A DNA stretch of 13,766 nt from Fusobacteriota bacterium (GTDB taxonomy: Bacteria; Fusobacteriota; Fusobacteriia; Fusobacteriales; Fusobacteriaceae): positions 1 to 13,766 of the forward strand of contig QNYN01000199.1 of assembly GCA_003973585.1 (NCBI GenBank), read 5' to 3'. Each line of letters opens with the position of its first letter. Within the stretch, counting starts at the first letter, position 1. Positions 1 to 8,185 of the stretch are shown here, piece after piece. The position numbers and the translations under genes are program-made. The notes under the pieces are model-generated. The model was given only the letters and a program-made list of their open reading frames with translations. It was not told the DNA's origin and searched no databases.

Positions 1-75
1 TCCTATATAAAGAGGCGCTATTGCACCAGGGAAAACTACTAAATCTCTAGTAGGTATAAATGTAATTCTATTCAT
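1..75 (-). CDS. lon: Lon protease, N-terminal fragment (cut by window edge)
   Basis: The first 25 codons of a minus-strand gene run off the left edge. The peptide starts MNRITFIPTRDLVVFPGAIA, and the pattern of a basic start followed by 'P.RD.VVFPG...PL' is typical of the N-terminal substrate-recognition domain of the ATP-dependent serine protease Lon, which degrades damaged and regulatory proteins in the cytoplasm. An ATG at 73-75 is preceded by GGGAGG (89-94, read on the minus strand) at a rather long spacing of 13 bases. The gene lies 44 bases after clpX, and a clpX-lon pair is common in bacteria. The catalytic and AAA+ domains lie outside the window, so the call rests on a short but characteristic stretch and on context. 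Confidence 0.85.
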   Translation of the reverse strand, partial: MNRITFIPTRDLVVFPGAIAPLYIG

Positions 76-119
76 AATTATATAATCGCCTCCCAAACAG
101 CAATTGCTGGATGTTTTTG

Positions 120-1373
120 TTAATTCTTTTTTAATCTTTTAGTTTTTTCTATAATCACTGCTTTTGTAGGGTTATTTACAGATTCTTCTGTAATAATTAC
201 CTTTTCAACAGTAGGTTTAGAAGGTATTTCATACATTAAATCAAGCATTGCACTTTCCATAAGAGCACGAAGTCCACGAGCACCAATTTTTCTCTTAAGA
301 GCTAATTCAGCCATTTTTTTAAGAGCTTCTTCTTCGAATTCTAACTCTACATTTTCTAATTCAAAGAATTTTTTATATTGTTTAACTAATGCATTTTTAG
401 GTTTAGTTAAAATTTCAATTAATGCTTTTTCATCTAAGTTATTAAGGGTTGTAATAACAGGAAATCTTCCGATTAATTCTGGTATTAGTCCTCTTTTTAC
501 TAAATCTTCAGGTAAAACTCTCATGAAAGTTTCTCCTTCTTTTTCATTAGTATCTTTAGATAGTTTAGCACCAAATCCCATAACTTTTTTATTATCTCTA
601 GATTTAATTACTTTTTCTAATCCTTCAAAAGCTCCTCCAACAATAAATAATATATTTTTAGTATTTATTTTTACAAGAGGTTGATTAGGGTGTTTTCTTC
701 CACCTTGTGGCGGAACTTGAGCTTCTGTACCTTCTACTATTTTTAATAGAGCTTGTTGAACCCCTTCACCAGAAACATCACGAGTAATAGACATATTTTC
801 AGATTTTCTAGCAACTTTATCAATCTCATCGATATAAATAATTCCTCTTTCAGCAGCTTCTACATCATAGTCAGCAGCTTCTAATAGTCTTACTAGTACA
901 TTTTCTACATCATCTCCTACATAACCAGCTTCAGTTAAAGTAGTAGCATCTGCTATTGCAAATGGAACATGTAATGTACGAGCTAAAGTTTCTGCTAAAT
1001 ATGTTTTTCCAGAACCAGTAGGCCCAATAAGTAAAACATTAGATTTTTGTAATTCAACATCACCAGTTTTATCTTTATGTTTTATTCTCTTATAATGATT
1101 GTATACAGATACAGCTAGTACTTTTTTAGCAGCATCTTGACCAATTACATATTCATCTAATTTAGCCTTAATTTCTTTAGGCGTCATTAAATTAATATCT
1201 TCAAATGGTTCTCCTACAGGAGTTCCCATCTCTATTTTCATATCTTCTATTAGCATTCCACATGCCTCTATACATTCATCACAAATATTAGCTCCTGGAG
1301 CTGTTATTAATCTAGCAACTTCTTTTTCAGATTTCCCACAAAAAGAACATCTTTGAGTTTCTTTTTTTGCCAT
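120..1373 (-). CDS. clpX: ClpX, ATP-dependent unfoldase of the ClpXP protease
   Basis: ClpX is the AAA+ ring ATPase that recognises tagged proteins, unfolds them and feeds them into ClpP. The 417 residues match the family length. A zinc-binding domain has four cysteines (C9, C12, C31, C34). Walker A GPTGSGKT is at 117-124, the pore loop GYVG at 150-153 and Walker B IIYIDE at 178-183. The GGRKHP loop near 224-229 corresponds to the substrate-gripping RKH loop, and GARGLRAL near the C-terminus is the sensor-2 region. The ClpP-docking loop reads MGF (265-267) rather than the usual IGF or LGF. Its ATG overlaps the clpP stop by one base (TAATG), and an AAGGTG-like ribosome site lies inside the end of clpP, so translation is probably coupled. 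Confidence 0.97.
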   Translation of the reverse strand: MAKKETQRCSFCGKSEKEVARLITAPGANICDECIEACGMLIEDMKIEMGTPVGEPFEDINLMTPKEIKAKLDEYVIGQDAAKKVLAVSVYNHYKRIKHKDKTGDVELQKSNVLLIGPTGSGKTYLAETLARTLHVPFAIADATTLTEAGYVGDDVENVLVRLLEAADYDVEAAERGIIYIDEIDKVARKSENMSITRDVSGEGVQQALLKIVEGTEAQVPPQGGRKHPNQPLVKINTKNILFIVGGAFEGLEKVIKSRDNKKVMGFGAKLSKDTNEKEGETFMRVLPEDLVKRGLIPELIGRFPVITTLNNLDEKALIEILTKPKNALVKQYKKFFELENVELEFEEEALKKMAELALKRKIGARGLRALMESAMLDLMYEIPSKPTVEKVIITEESVNNPTKAVIIEKTKRLKKN

Positions 1374-1957
1374 TATCTCTCACCTTCTACAAATACTCTA
1401 TCAATAAGACCATATTTCATAGCTTCTTCAGCAGTCATAAAATTATCTCTTTCAGTATCTTTTTTTACTTGTTTAATAGTTTTACCAGTTGTTTCAGCAA
1501 TTATTTTAGAAGTTAATTCCTTCATTCTAAGGATTTCTTTAGCTTGAATCTCAATATCAGTTGCTTGACCTTGAGCTCCTCCTAATGGTTGATGAATCAT
1601 CACTCTAGCATTAGGTAGTGCAAATCTTTTACCAGGTGTACCAGCTGTAAGTAATAGTGCTCCCATAGATGCAGCTTGTCCAATACATACTGTTTGCACA
1701 TCAGGTTTAATATATTTCATAGTATCATAAATTGCCATTCCAGCAGTAATAACTCCCCCTGGACTGTTAATATACATTATAATATCTTGATCTGGTGCAT
1801 CTGCTTCTAAAAATAATAATTGTGCTACGATAGAATTAGCAACTAAATCATTGATTTCAGTTCCTAAAAATATAATTCTATCTTTTAATAACCTAGAATA
1901 TATGTCATAGGCTCTTTCGCCTTTTCCAGTGTTTTCAATAACTGTAGGATTATACAT
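1373..1957 (-). CDS. clpP: ClpP, serine protease subunit of ClpXP
   Basis: ClpP forms the double-heptamer chamber that cleaves polypeptides delivered by ClpX or related ATPases. The 194-residue length is normal. The catalytic triad is visible: Ser97 in GQAASMGA, His122 in MIHQPLGG and Asp171 in TERDNF. The INSPGG segment at 64-69 is the conserved strand near the active site. The start ATG (1955-1957) has an AGGAGGG ribosome site (1965-1971) seven bases upstream. The N-terminus ([20 protein letters not shown]) matches the mature start of many ClpP proteins with little or no propeptide. It is the first gene after a 162-base gap, so clpP-clpX-lon may have its own promoter in addition to read-through from tig. 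Confidence 0.97.
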   Translation of the reverse strand: MYNPTVIENTGKGERAYDIYSRLLKDRIIFLGTEINDLVANSIVAQLLFLEADAPDQDIIMYINSPGGVITAGMAIYDTMKYIKPDVQTVCIGQAASMGALLLTAGTPGKRFALPNARVMIHQPLGGAQGQATDIEIQAKEILRMKELTSKIIAETTGKTIKQVKKDTERDNFMTAEEAMKYGLIDRVFVEGER

Positions 1958-2004
1958 AAATTTTCCCTCCTAATAAATTAATTTATAGTTGAAAATGGAT
2001 AATT

Positions 2005-2033
2005 AAAATATCTATTATCATATAAATCATCAA
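2005..2033 (-). promoter_or_regulatory. Possible clpP promoter (weak)
   Basis: On the minus strand TTGATG (2033-2028) is followed after 17 bases by TATTTT (2010-2005), about 48 bases before the clpP start. The -35 is fair and the -10 poor. An alternative -10, GATAAT, lies a little upstream without a matching -35. The -35 falls inside the 10-base inverted repeat. AT-rich DNA gives such matches often, so this is tentative. Confidence 0.3.
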
Positions 2034-2059
2034 AAAAATTAATGATTTATAAAACAAAA

Positions 2060-2110
2060 TCATCCATACCTTCTCCTATTTTTAGGAGAAGGTGCCAAAG
2101 TGGCGGATGA
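2060..2110. repeat. Three-way-junction palindromic element (REP- or MITE-like)
   Basis: A 51-base segment folds on itself completely. An outer stem TCATCC (2060-2065) pairs with GGATGA (2105-2110). Inside it is an 11-base-pair perfect hairpin (ACCTTCTCCTA at 2068-2078, loop TTTT, TAGGAGAAGGT at 2083-2093), followed directly by a 4-base-pair hairpin (GCCA, loop AAG, TGGC, 2094-2104). Only the AT at 2066-2067 is unpaired at the junction. It is richer in G+C than its surroundings and starts ten bases after the tig stop. From memory, hairpins of the form CCTTCTCC...GGAGAAGG beside GGATGA are scattered through many bacterial genomes as small mobile palindromes. I see only one copy here, so its repeat nature is inferred. 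Confidence 0.6.
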
Positions 2111-2119
2111 AAGTTTTAA

Positions 2120-3409
2120 TTATTTAGCTTGCTCTTCAATAAACTCAACAGTTTTTTGCATAGTAGCATCAATTTTTAAATTAGCTTTAAAGTTTTCTAA
2201 GTTGTTTGCCTTAGTTAACTCTTCTTTTAATTTTTCAACATCCATGTTATACATAGAAGCAACTTCTGCTAATTTACCTTCTAATTCTTCTTCAGATAAT
2301 TGAATATTTTCAATTTTAGCAATCTCATCTAAGATTAAGTCTAACTTGATTTTTTCAATTGCCATAGGTCTAACTTGTTCAGTTAATTGCTCCATAGTAG
2401 ATCCTGACATTTGTAAATACATCTCTAAGTTCATACCTTGAGATTTTAATTGGTTTTCCATTTCAGCTATTCTACCTCTAACTTCTCTAGTAATCATAGA
2501 TTCAGGTAAGTTGATTTCTGTATTAGCTAAGATTTGGTTAAGTAAAGCTTGTCTATACTCACCTTGGATTCTTTTTTCTTCTCTATTTTTAATTTCATCA
2601 GCTTTTTTAGCTTTTAAATCTTCTACAGATTCAAATCCAGCTTCTTTTGCAAATTCATCATTTAATTCAGGAGTTTTAGTAACTTTAATTCCATTAACTT
2701 TTACTTTAAAAGTAGCTTCTTTTCCAGCTAAGTTTTCAGCATGATATTCAGTTGGGAATGTTACTTTAATTTCTCCTTCTTGTCCTTTTTCATATCCTAC
2801 TAATTGATCTTCAAAAGTATCGATGAAAGATTTAGTTCCTAACTTTAACATATGAGAATCAGCTTTTCCACCTTCGAAAGCTACACCATCAACAAATCCT
2901 TCAAATGCAAGATCTAAAGTATCTCCAGTTTCTGCTTTATGTCCTTCAGGTGCATCTTCTAATGAAGATTTTTGAGAAACCATCATTTCAATTTCTTTAT
3001 TTACTAACTCATCATTCATTTCAAATGATTCTTTAGTAGCTTCTAATCCTTTATATTCTCCTAATTTAATTTCAGGGAATACTTCCACTGTAAATGTAAC
3101 TTCGAATTTATCTCCGTCTAATTTAACATCTGTTGTTTTAATATAATCAACAGGATTGATGTTTCCATCTTTTAATATAGTTTCATAATGCCCTTTTAAG
3201 ATAGCATCAGTAACTTCTTCTTTGATAACTCCTTCATAGTGAGATTCAATTGCAGATGCAGGAGCATGTCCCTTTCTAAATCCAGGAATTTCAGCATCTT
3301 TAGCAATTTTATCTATTGCTTTTTTCTTTGCATCAGCAACTTCAGCACCTTCTACTTTTAATGTGATTTCTACTACAGAGTTGTCTAAATTTTTAACTTC
3401 GTAATTCAT
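2120..3409 (-). CDS. tig: Trigger factor, ribosome-bound chaperone and prolyl isomerase
   Basis: Trigger factor binds at the ribosomal exit tunnel and shields nascent chains. At 429 residues it has the full family length and three-domain layout. The N-terminal ribosome-binding domain carries the signature GFRKGHAP around residues 43-50 (usual form GFRxGKxP, so H replaces K). A central FKBP-type peptidyl-prolyl isomerase domain follows, with GDTLDLAFEGFVDG and FIDTFEDQLVG in the region of residues 160-245. The rest is the helical C-terminal chaperone domain, acidic and lysine-rich. An AGGAGGA ribosome site precedes the ATG. The gene lies 60 bases after recJ and 162 before clpP. Trigger factor next to clpP-clpX-lon is a common arrangement linking folding and degradation. 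Confidence 0.96.
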   Translation of the reverse strand: MNYEVKNLDNSVVEITLKVEGAEVADAKKKAIDKIAKDAEIPGFRKGHAPASAIESHYEGVIKEEVTDAILKGHYETILKDGNINPVDYIKTTDVKLDGDKFEVTFTVEVFPEIKLGEYKGLEATKESFEMNDELVNKEIEMMVSQKSSLEDAPEGHKAETGDTLDLAFEGFVDGVAFEGGKADSHMLKLGTKSFIDTFEDQLVGYEKGQEGEIKVTFPTEYHAENLAGKEATFKVKVNGIKVTKTPELNDEFAKEAGFESVEDLKAKKADEIKNREEKRIQGEYRQALLNQILANTEINLPESMITREVRGRIAEMENQLKSQGMNLEMYLQMSGSTMEQLTEQVRPMAIEKIKLDLILDEIAKIENIQLSEEELEGKLAEVASMYNMDVEKLKEELTKANNLENFKANLKIDATMQKTVEFIEEQAK

Positions 3410-3469
3410 ATTTTTTGTTCCTCCTAATATTATGTATATTTATAATTTAATGCATATAGCACTTATTAC

Positions 3470-5167
3470 TTAATTTTTTATAGCTTCAAAATCCTTTATC
3501 TTAAGCTGAATAAAAGTATTGTTATTATAACAAACTTTTTCAGGATAATAAGCTATTTTAAAAGTGTGAGTTTCATAATCTATTTCATCTATTTTTCGTG
3601 CTAGATTAAATCCAACAGCAGAATATAGTTTACCATTTTTTTCTACAAAAGTTTTAAAATGTTTTTCTTCTATACCAAATGTTTTCAATCTTATAAATTT
3701 TAAATTGTTATCTACAAATAGTGGGTATGGATTACCAGTTCCAAAAGGGGCTACTTTTTGTAGCTGATTTATAAAATCATCATCGACCATTTCTAAAGAA
3801 TAATTATAGTCGATTTTCAAAATCCCTTTTTTTGATTTTTTTATTGATTCACTAATACCCTTAGCTATTTTTTTACCTACAATATCAATTTTATTTTTTT
3901 CAACAATAAATCCAGCTGCTAAATCATGCCCACCAAATCTTATCAAATCTTCAGAAATATTATTTAAAATATCAAATATATTTATTCCAGCAACACTTCT
4001 ACATGATGCTTTTCCAAAATCATCTTGTAATGAAATGAGGACAACAGGAATATTATATCGTATAGATAGCCTACTTGCAACAACTCCGATAACACCTGGA
4101 TGCCAATTTTCAGATTTTAAAAATAAGTATGTTAATTTTCCTTTACTTTTTAAAATTTTAATTTCTTCATCAATTTCATTAAAAATAGCTCTTTCTAAGA
4201 CTCGTCTTTTATTGTTAGAACTTTTCATTTCTTCGATAATAGAATATAACTTACTATCATCTTTTTCTAAAAAGAAGTCAGCACCAGTTCGAGACTTTCC
4301 TATTCTACCTAATGCATTTAGTAAAGGAGAGATAAAAAAACTTATATCGGTAGTGCTAAGCTCATTAGAAGAAAGTTTTAAATATTTCAGTAATAGTTTA
4401 AGACCTTCTACTTTAGTATTTTTAAGAGCTTTTAGACCATTCTTTACAATAATTCTATTTTCATCTATAAGGGGCATTACATCAGCAATTGTCCCTATCA
4501 TAACTATATCTAGATAATCATATAAAGGTTTAGTATCTAATTTTAATTTTTCATAAATAGCACAGGCAACTTTAAAAGCAACTCCAGCACCAGATAAATA
4601 ATTGAAATTATAATTGTCACATAATTTTGGATTTATTATTAAAAGATCTTCTTTTTTTTCTTTTATTATTTTATGATGATCGGTAATAATTACTTTGATA
4701 CCTAAAGAAGTAGCATATTCAACATCTTCTATAGAATTAATTCCAGTATCGACTGTTATAATTACTTTTCCGTTTCTTTCGTTAACATAATCTATTGCTT
4801 TTTTATTTAGACCATAACCTTCATCCATCCTATTAGGAATATAATATGAAGTATCAATTCCAGCTAAATTAAGTGTAATAGTTAAGTAGACAGAAGCTGT
4901 AATACCGTCTACATCATAATCACCATAGATGAATATTTTATCGTCGTTATTACGGGCTTCTTCTACTATATTTACAACTTCATCCATCCTTTTAAAATCA
5001 AATGGATCTCTTAAATCTTCTATATCTGATCTTAAAAATTTCTGAATATCTGTATTAGAACTAATACCACGAGCTAGGAGAAGTTTAACTACTTCTCTAG
5101 AAAGATTATGTTTACGAACTATGTCTTCTACTTGGGATTCATCATATGTATTATATTCCCAATACAC
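3470..5167 (-). CDS. recJ: RecJ, single-strand-specific 5'-3' DNA exonuclease
   Basis: RecJ degrades single-stranded DNA from 5' ends in recombination and repair. The 565 residues match the family. It shows the DHH phosphoesterase motifs: GDYDVDG at 82-88, VDTG at 139-142 and DHH at 163-165, whose aspartates and histidines bind metal, plus SGAGVAFK near 193-200. The DHHA1 domain ends in the substrate-binding motif GGHDLAAGF. A C-terminal OB-like region follows. Translation starts at GTG (5165-5167), not ATG; AGGGGGT lies eight bases upstream and no better in-frame start is seen. It follows the rbfA stop by 12 bases, so it is co-transcribed with translation-related genes, an unusual place for a repair nuclease. 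Confidence 0.95.
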   Translation of the reverse strand: MYWEYNTYDESQVEDIVRKHNLSREVVKLLLARGISSNTDIQKFLRSDIEDLRDPFDFKRMDEVVNIVEEARNNDDKIFIYGDYDVDGITASVYLTITLNLAGIDTSYYIPNRMDEGYGLNKKAIDYVNERNGKVIITVDTGINSIEDVEYATSLGIKVIITDHHKIIKEKKEDLLIINPKLCDNYNFNYLSGAGVAFKVACAIYEKLKLDTKPLYDYLDIVMIGTIADVMPLIDENRIIVKNGLKALKNTKVEGLKLLLKYLKLSSNELSTTDISFFISPLLNALGRIGKSRTGADFFLEKDDSKLYSIIEEMKSSNNKRRVLERAIFNEIDEEIKILKSKGKLTYLFLKSENWHPGVIGVVASRLSIRYNIPVVLISLQDDFGKASCRSVAGINIFDILNNISEDLIRFGGHDLAAGFIVEKNKIDIVGKKIAKGISESIKKSKKGILKIDYNYSLEMVDDDFINQLQKVAPFGTGNPYPLFVDNNLKFIRLKTFGIEEKHFKTFVEKNGKLYSAVGFNLARKIDEIDYETHTFKIAYYPEKVCYNNNTFIQLKIKDFEAIKN

Positions 5168-5179
5168 AATCTTTACCCC

Positions 5180-5533
5180 CTAATTATTGACTTTATCAAT
5201 TAAGTTAGATATTTTTATTGCTTTAGCTACAGTATCATCTAAATGCACCCTAATTTCAGGGACATATCTAAGATTAGTTTCTTCAGCTACTTTTTTTCTT
5301 AAAAATTTACGGATTTCATTTAATCCTTCTAGAACTACTGATTCATCAACAGTATTATCTCCTATAGATAATACACTAAAAAATACATCAGCATATCTAA
5401 GATCATCTGTAACATCTATTTTAGTTACAGAGACCATTCCTTGTATTTTAGGATTTTTTACTTCCATAAACAAGGCATTTGATATTATTCTTGTCATTTG
5501 TTTTTCTATTCCTAATAATCTTTGTCTTCTCAT
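5180..5533 (-). CDS. rbfA: RbfA, 30S ribosome-binding (maturation) factor
   Basis: RbfA binds the 30S subunit during late 16S rRNA processing and helps growth in the cold. The 117-residue length is typical. The N-terminus MRRQRLLGIEKQMTRIISNA begins the type II KH-like fold. The stretch 'IQGMVSVTKIDVTDDLRYA' (about 31-49) fits the usual V-xx-V-x-vs-D-L-xx-A strand, and VPEIRVHLDDT near residues 94-104 matches the conserved PxLxFxxD segment. It begins one base after the infB stop (TAATATG), the standard infB-rbfA pairing. The truB gene that often follows rbfA is replaced here by recJ. Confidence 0.95.
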   Translation of the reverse strand: MRRQRLLGIEKQMTRIISNALFMEVKNPKIQGMVSVTKIDVTDDLRYADVFFSVLSIGDNTVDESVVLEGLNEIRKFLRKKVAEETNLRYVPEIRVHLDDTVAKAIKISNLIDKVNN

Positions 5534-5534
5534 A

Positions 5535-7649
5535 TTACTTCACATCTTTTAAAGTTCTTTGAATTTCGTCAATTTTATATGCTTCTACAATATCCCCTTC
5601 TTTAATATCATTAAAGTTTTTGATATTTAATCCACATTCTTGACCAACGATAACCTCTTTTGCATCATCTTGATATCTTTTTAGTGAAGCTAATTCACCA
5701 TCGTATATCATAACACCATTTCTAAGAATTCTTATTTTTGAATCAGCATATATTTTTCCATCTTCCACATAACAACCAGCAATGTTTCCGATTTTTGATA
5801 CTTTAAATACTTTTTTGATCTCAATTCTTCCTAGATAAACTTCTTTAAATTCAGGATCTAACATTCCAGATAAAGCTTTTTCAATATCTTCTACTATTTG
5901 ATAAATAATAGATGAAGTTCTAATCTCAACTCCAGCTTTCTCTGCATTTTTCATAGCCTTTGTAGTAGGTCTTACATTAAATCCTAAGATAATAGCATTA
6001 GAAGTTTCAGCTAGTCTAATATCAGTTTCTGAGATTGCTCCAGTTGTAGCTTGGATGATGTTTACAGCTACTTCAGAAGTTGATAATTTATTTAGTGATT
6101 CTTTAAGTGCTTGAACAGAACCTTTTGAATCAGCTCTAATAATAAGATTTAATTCTTTTAAATTTATCTCGTCCATATGTTGAGATAATACTTCTAATGA
6201 AATATGTTTTTTCTTATTTTGATCATTTAATTTTCTGTCTTTTTCAACTTCTTCTACAATTCTTCTAGCATGTTGTTCATTTTGAACTACATACATAACA
6301 TCCCCAGCTTCTGGAACAGTGTTAAATCCAATTACTTCAGCAGGTTGAGAAAGTCCGATTTTATTAACTTTTTCACCTTTATCATTTACTAATGCTCTTA
6401 CTTTACCATAAGATTCACCTGCAACAATAATATCACCAATTTTTAAAGTACCTTCTTGTACAAGTACATCAGCAATAGGCCCAACTTTTGAATCTAAACG
6501 AGATTCCATAACTACACCTTTAGCTCTCTTTTTAGGGTTTCCTTTTAATTCAAGCATTTCTGCTGTAATTAATATTGTATCTAAGATACCTTCCAAATTT
6601 TGTCTGAATTTAGCTGAAATTTCGATAAATTCTACATCTCCACCCCATTCAACAGGAACTAAACCATGTTCCATTAATTCATTTTTTACTCTAGAAGGAT
6701 CAGCACCATCTTTATCAATTTTATTTACAGCTATGATAATAGGAACATCAGCTGATTTTGCATGGGAAATAGCTTCTACAGTTTGAGGCATTACACCATC
6801 ATCAGCAGCAACTACTAATATAGCAATATCAGTAACTTGAGCTCCCCTAGCTCTCATTTCAGTAAAGGCCTCATGACCTGGAGTATCTACAAATGTAATT
6901 AATTTTCCATCTTTTTTAATTTGGTATGCACCAATTTTTTGAGTGATTCCACCAGCTTCTCCATCTGCAACATTTGCTTCTCTGATTGCATCTAATAAAG
7001 AAGTTTTTCCATGGTCAACATGTCCCATAATAGTTATGATAGGAGCTCTTGTAACTAAATCAGATTCTCTATCTTCAATTTCTAAGTTGAATTTATCTCC
7101 AAACGCCATTTCTTCAATTTCTTCTTCTTCAATAATTGCATCATAATCTTCAGCTAATTCTTCAGCTAATTCTAGATCGATAGTACTATTGATAGTCAGC
7201 ATTTGTCCCTTTAAGAATAATTTTTTAATAAGCTCAGATGCATTAACACCTAATTTCTCAGCAAAGTTACCTAAAGTAATTTCACCATGGAATTTTATTA
7301 ATTTAACTCCATCTTCTTCAATAACTTCGTCTTCAATTTCTTCAGCTTTATTCATCTTAAATTCGTTTCTTTTACCTTTTTTCTTTTTAGTTTTTTTCTC
7401 TTTAGGTTCTTTAGTTTTTTTCTCTTTTACTTTAGTTTTTTTCTTCTTTTTTTTCTTTTTATCATTATTAGAATTATCTTCATTTTCTTGATTGTCATTT
7501 TTAAAGTGTTTTTCAACTTTAGAAACTTGATCCTCAGTTAGACCTGAAAGATGAGATTTTACTTCTAATCCTAATTCTTTTAATATATTTAAAAATTCTT
7601 TATTTGTTTTTTCGTATTTTTTTGCTAATTCGTGTACTCTTATCTTCAT
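5535..7649 (-). CDS. infB: Translation initiation factor IF-2
   Basis: IF-2 is the GTPase that brings initiator tRNA to the 30S subunit and promotes 50S joining. It has 704 residues. An N-terminal IF2N-type domain (about 1-50) is followed by a very lysine-rich linker (64-93), a second IF2N domain (about 117-170) and the G domain. GTPase motifs are GHVDHGKT (209-216), GGITQKIG (233-240), DTPG (255-258), NKID (309-312) and SAK (345-347). The rest forms domains II, III and the fMet-tRNA-binding domain IV. GGAGG lies just upstream of the ATG. The gene sits 17 bases after ylxR-ylxQ and one base before rbfA, the classic nusA operon order. Confidence 0.97.
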   Translation of the reverse strand: MKIRVHELAKKYEKTNKEFLNILKELGLEVKSHLSGLTEDQVSKVEKHFKNDNQENEDNSNNDKKKKKKKKTKVKEKKTKEPKEKKTKKKKGKRNEFKMNKAEEIEDEVIEEDGVKLIKFHGEITLGNFAEKLGVNASELIKKLFLKGQMLTINSTIDLELAEELAEDYDAIIEEEEIEEMAFGDKFNLEIEDRESDLVTRAPIITIMGHVDHGKTSLLDAIREANVADGEAGGITQKIGAYQIKKDGKLITFVDTPGHEAFTEMRARGAQVTDIAILVVAADDGVMPQTVEAISHAKSADVPIIIAVNKIDKDGADPSRVKNELMEHGLVPVEWGGDVEFIEISAKFRQNLEGILDTILITAEMLELKGNPKKRAKGVVMESRLDSKVGPIADVLVQEGTLKIGDIIVAGESYGKVRALVNDKGEKVNKIGLSQPAEVIGFNTVPEAGDVMYVVQNEQHARRIVEEVEKDRKLNDQNKKKHISLEVLSQHMDEINLKELNLIIRADSKGSVQALKESLNKLSTSEVAVNIIQATTGAISETDIRLAETSNAIILGFNVRPTTKAMKNAEKAGVEIRTSSIIYQIVEDIEKALSGMLDPEFKEVYLGRIEIKKVFKVSKIGNIAGCYVEDGKIYADSKIRILRNGVMIYDGELASLKRYQDDAKEVIVGQECGLNIKNFNDIKEGDIVEAYKIDEIQRTLKDVK

Positions 7650-7666
7650 ATAATACCTCCGAGTAT

Positions 7667-8185
7667 TTATTCAGTCATACCACGAGCAACCTTCTTACTT
7701 TTTATACCTATTAAATTGACTTCAGGTTTATCAAAAATTGCACCTAATTGCATTTTTGATCCGTAATGAATATATTTTATATTATGTTCCCGTGCTAATC
7801 TTGTAATTCTTTTATCATTTTTTTCACTGATATCTTCAGCAATAATTAAAAAATGTATTTTCTTAATATCTTCTCTAACCATGTTTATTCCAAAACTTAA
7901 AAATTCAGAATTTTTCATGGTATTCAAGATACTCAAATAGTCTTTTTGAGCTTTTTTTACAGTAGTAGCCATTTTATATAAATCTTCGTTAGATAAATTT
8001 ATTTTTTTATTTTTAGCTAGCCTTTTTAAACATTCATGAGATTTACAAACATATGTTCCTCTAGCTTGAATAGTTTGAGTACTATCATATTGATATTTCC
8101 CATCTACTTCTGCTATTCTAAAAAGGTCTTTTTTTTCGTGCTTTTCTCTACAAACAAGACATGTTCTAATTGGAATATTATTCAT
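7667..8185 (-). CDS. YlxR-YlxQ fusion: DUF448 domain plus L7Ae-like RNA-binding domain
   Basis: This 172-residue protein joins two families that are usually separate neighbours in nusA operons. From the start MNNIPIRTCLVCREK to about residue 75 it is YlxR-like (DUF448): RTCLVC, RIAEVDGKYQYD, RGTYVC and CLKRLAKN match the RTC-x-C, RGAYVC and CL-x-xA pattern, with paired cysteines. From about residue 85 to the end it is YlxQ/L7Ae-like: FLSFGINMVREDIKKIHFLI, then an 'ITRLAREHNI' helix and a C-terminal KSKKVARGM. L7Ae folds bind kink-turn RNA; YlxR is a nucleoid- or RNase P-associated factor in some species. I chose the ATG at 8183-8185, overlapping the nusA stop by eight bases with GAGGGAG just before it. 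The longer frame to 8224 has no ribosome site and overlaps nusA by 47 bases. Confidence 0.85.
   Translation of the reverse strand: MNNIPIRTCLVCREKHEKKDLFRIAEVDGKYQYDSTQTIQARGTYVCKSHECLKRLAKNKKINLSNEDLYKMATTVKKAQKDYLSILNTMKNSEFLSFGINMVREDIKKIHFLIIAEDISEKNDKRITRLAREHNIKYIHYGSKMQLGAIFDKPEVNLIGIKSKKVARGMTE

Larger units (their letters stand above)
1958..2119. other. Intergenic gap tig-clpP with two inverted repeats
   Basis: This 162-base gap lies between the stop of tig and the start of clpP. From the tig side it contains a three-way-junction element (2060-2110), an AT-rich 10-base inverted repeat (TATAAATCAT at 2021-2030, ATGATTTATA at 2042-2051, loop of 11 bases), a possible weak promoter, and the clpP ribosome site. 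Neither hairpin is followed by a clean U-run on the minus strand, so I do not call a terminator. The short plus-strand reading frame that crosses the element (2100-2303) lies mostly opposite tig and is not a gene. Confidence 0.8.

Noticed and set aside
2068..2093. 11-bp hairpin after tig as a rho-independent terminator
   Set aside because: On the minus strand it is followed by ATGGATGATTTTG rather than a continuous T-run, and it is better explained as one arm of the three-way element.
4035..4517. 160-codon plus-strand open frame opposite recJ
   Set aside because: It lies wholly within the clear recJ coding region, has low-complexity S/F/I-rich translation typical of the reverse strand of AT-rich genes, and resembles no family.
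5187..5552. 121-codon plus-strand open frame opposite rbfA
   Set aside because: It mirrors the rbfA gene and has no ribosome site or recognisable motifs.
7189..7491. 100-codon plus-strand frame with a phenylalanine-rich end
   Set aside because: The phenylalanine run is simply the complement of the lysine codons of the IF-2 linker.
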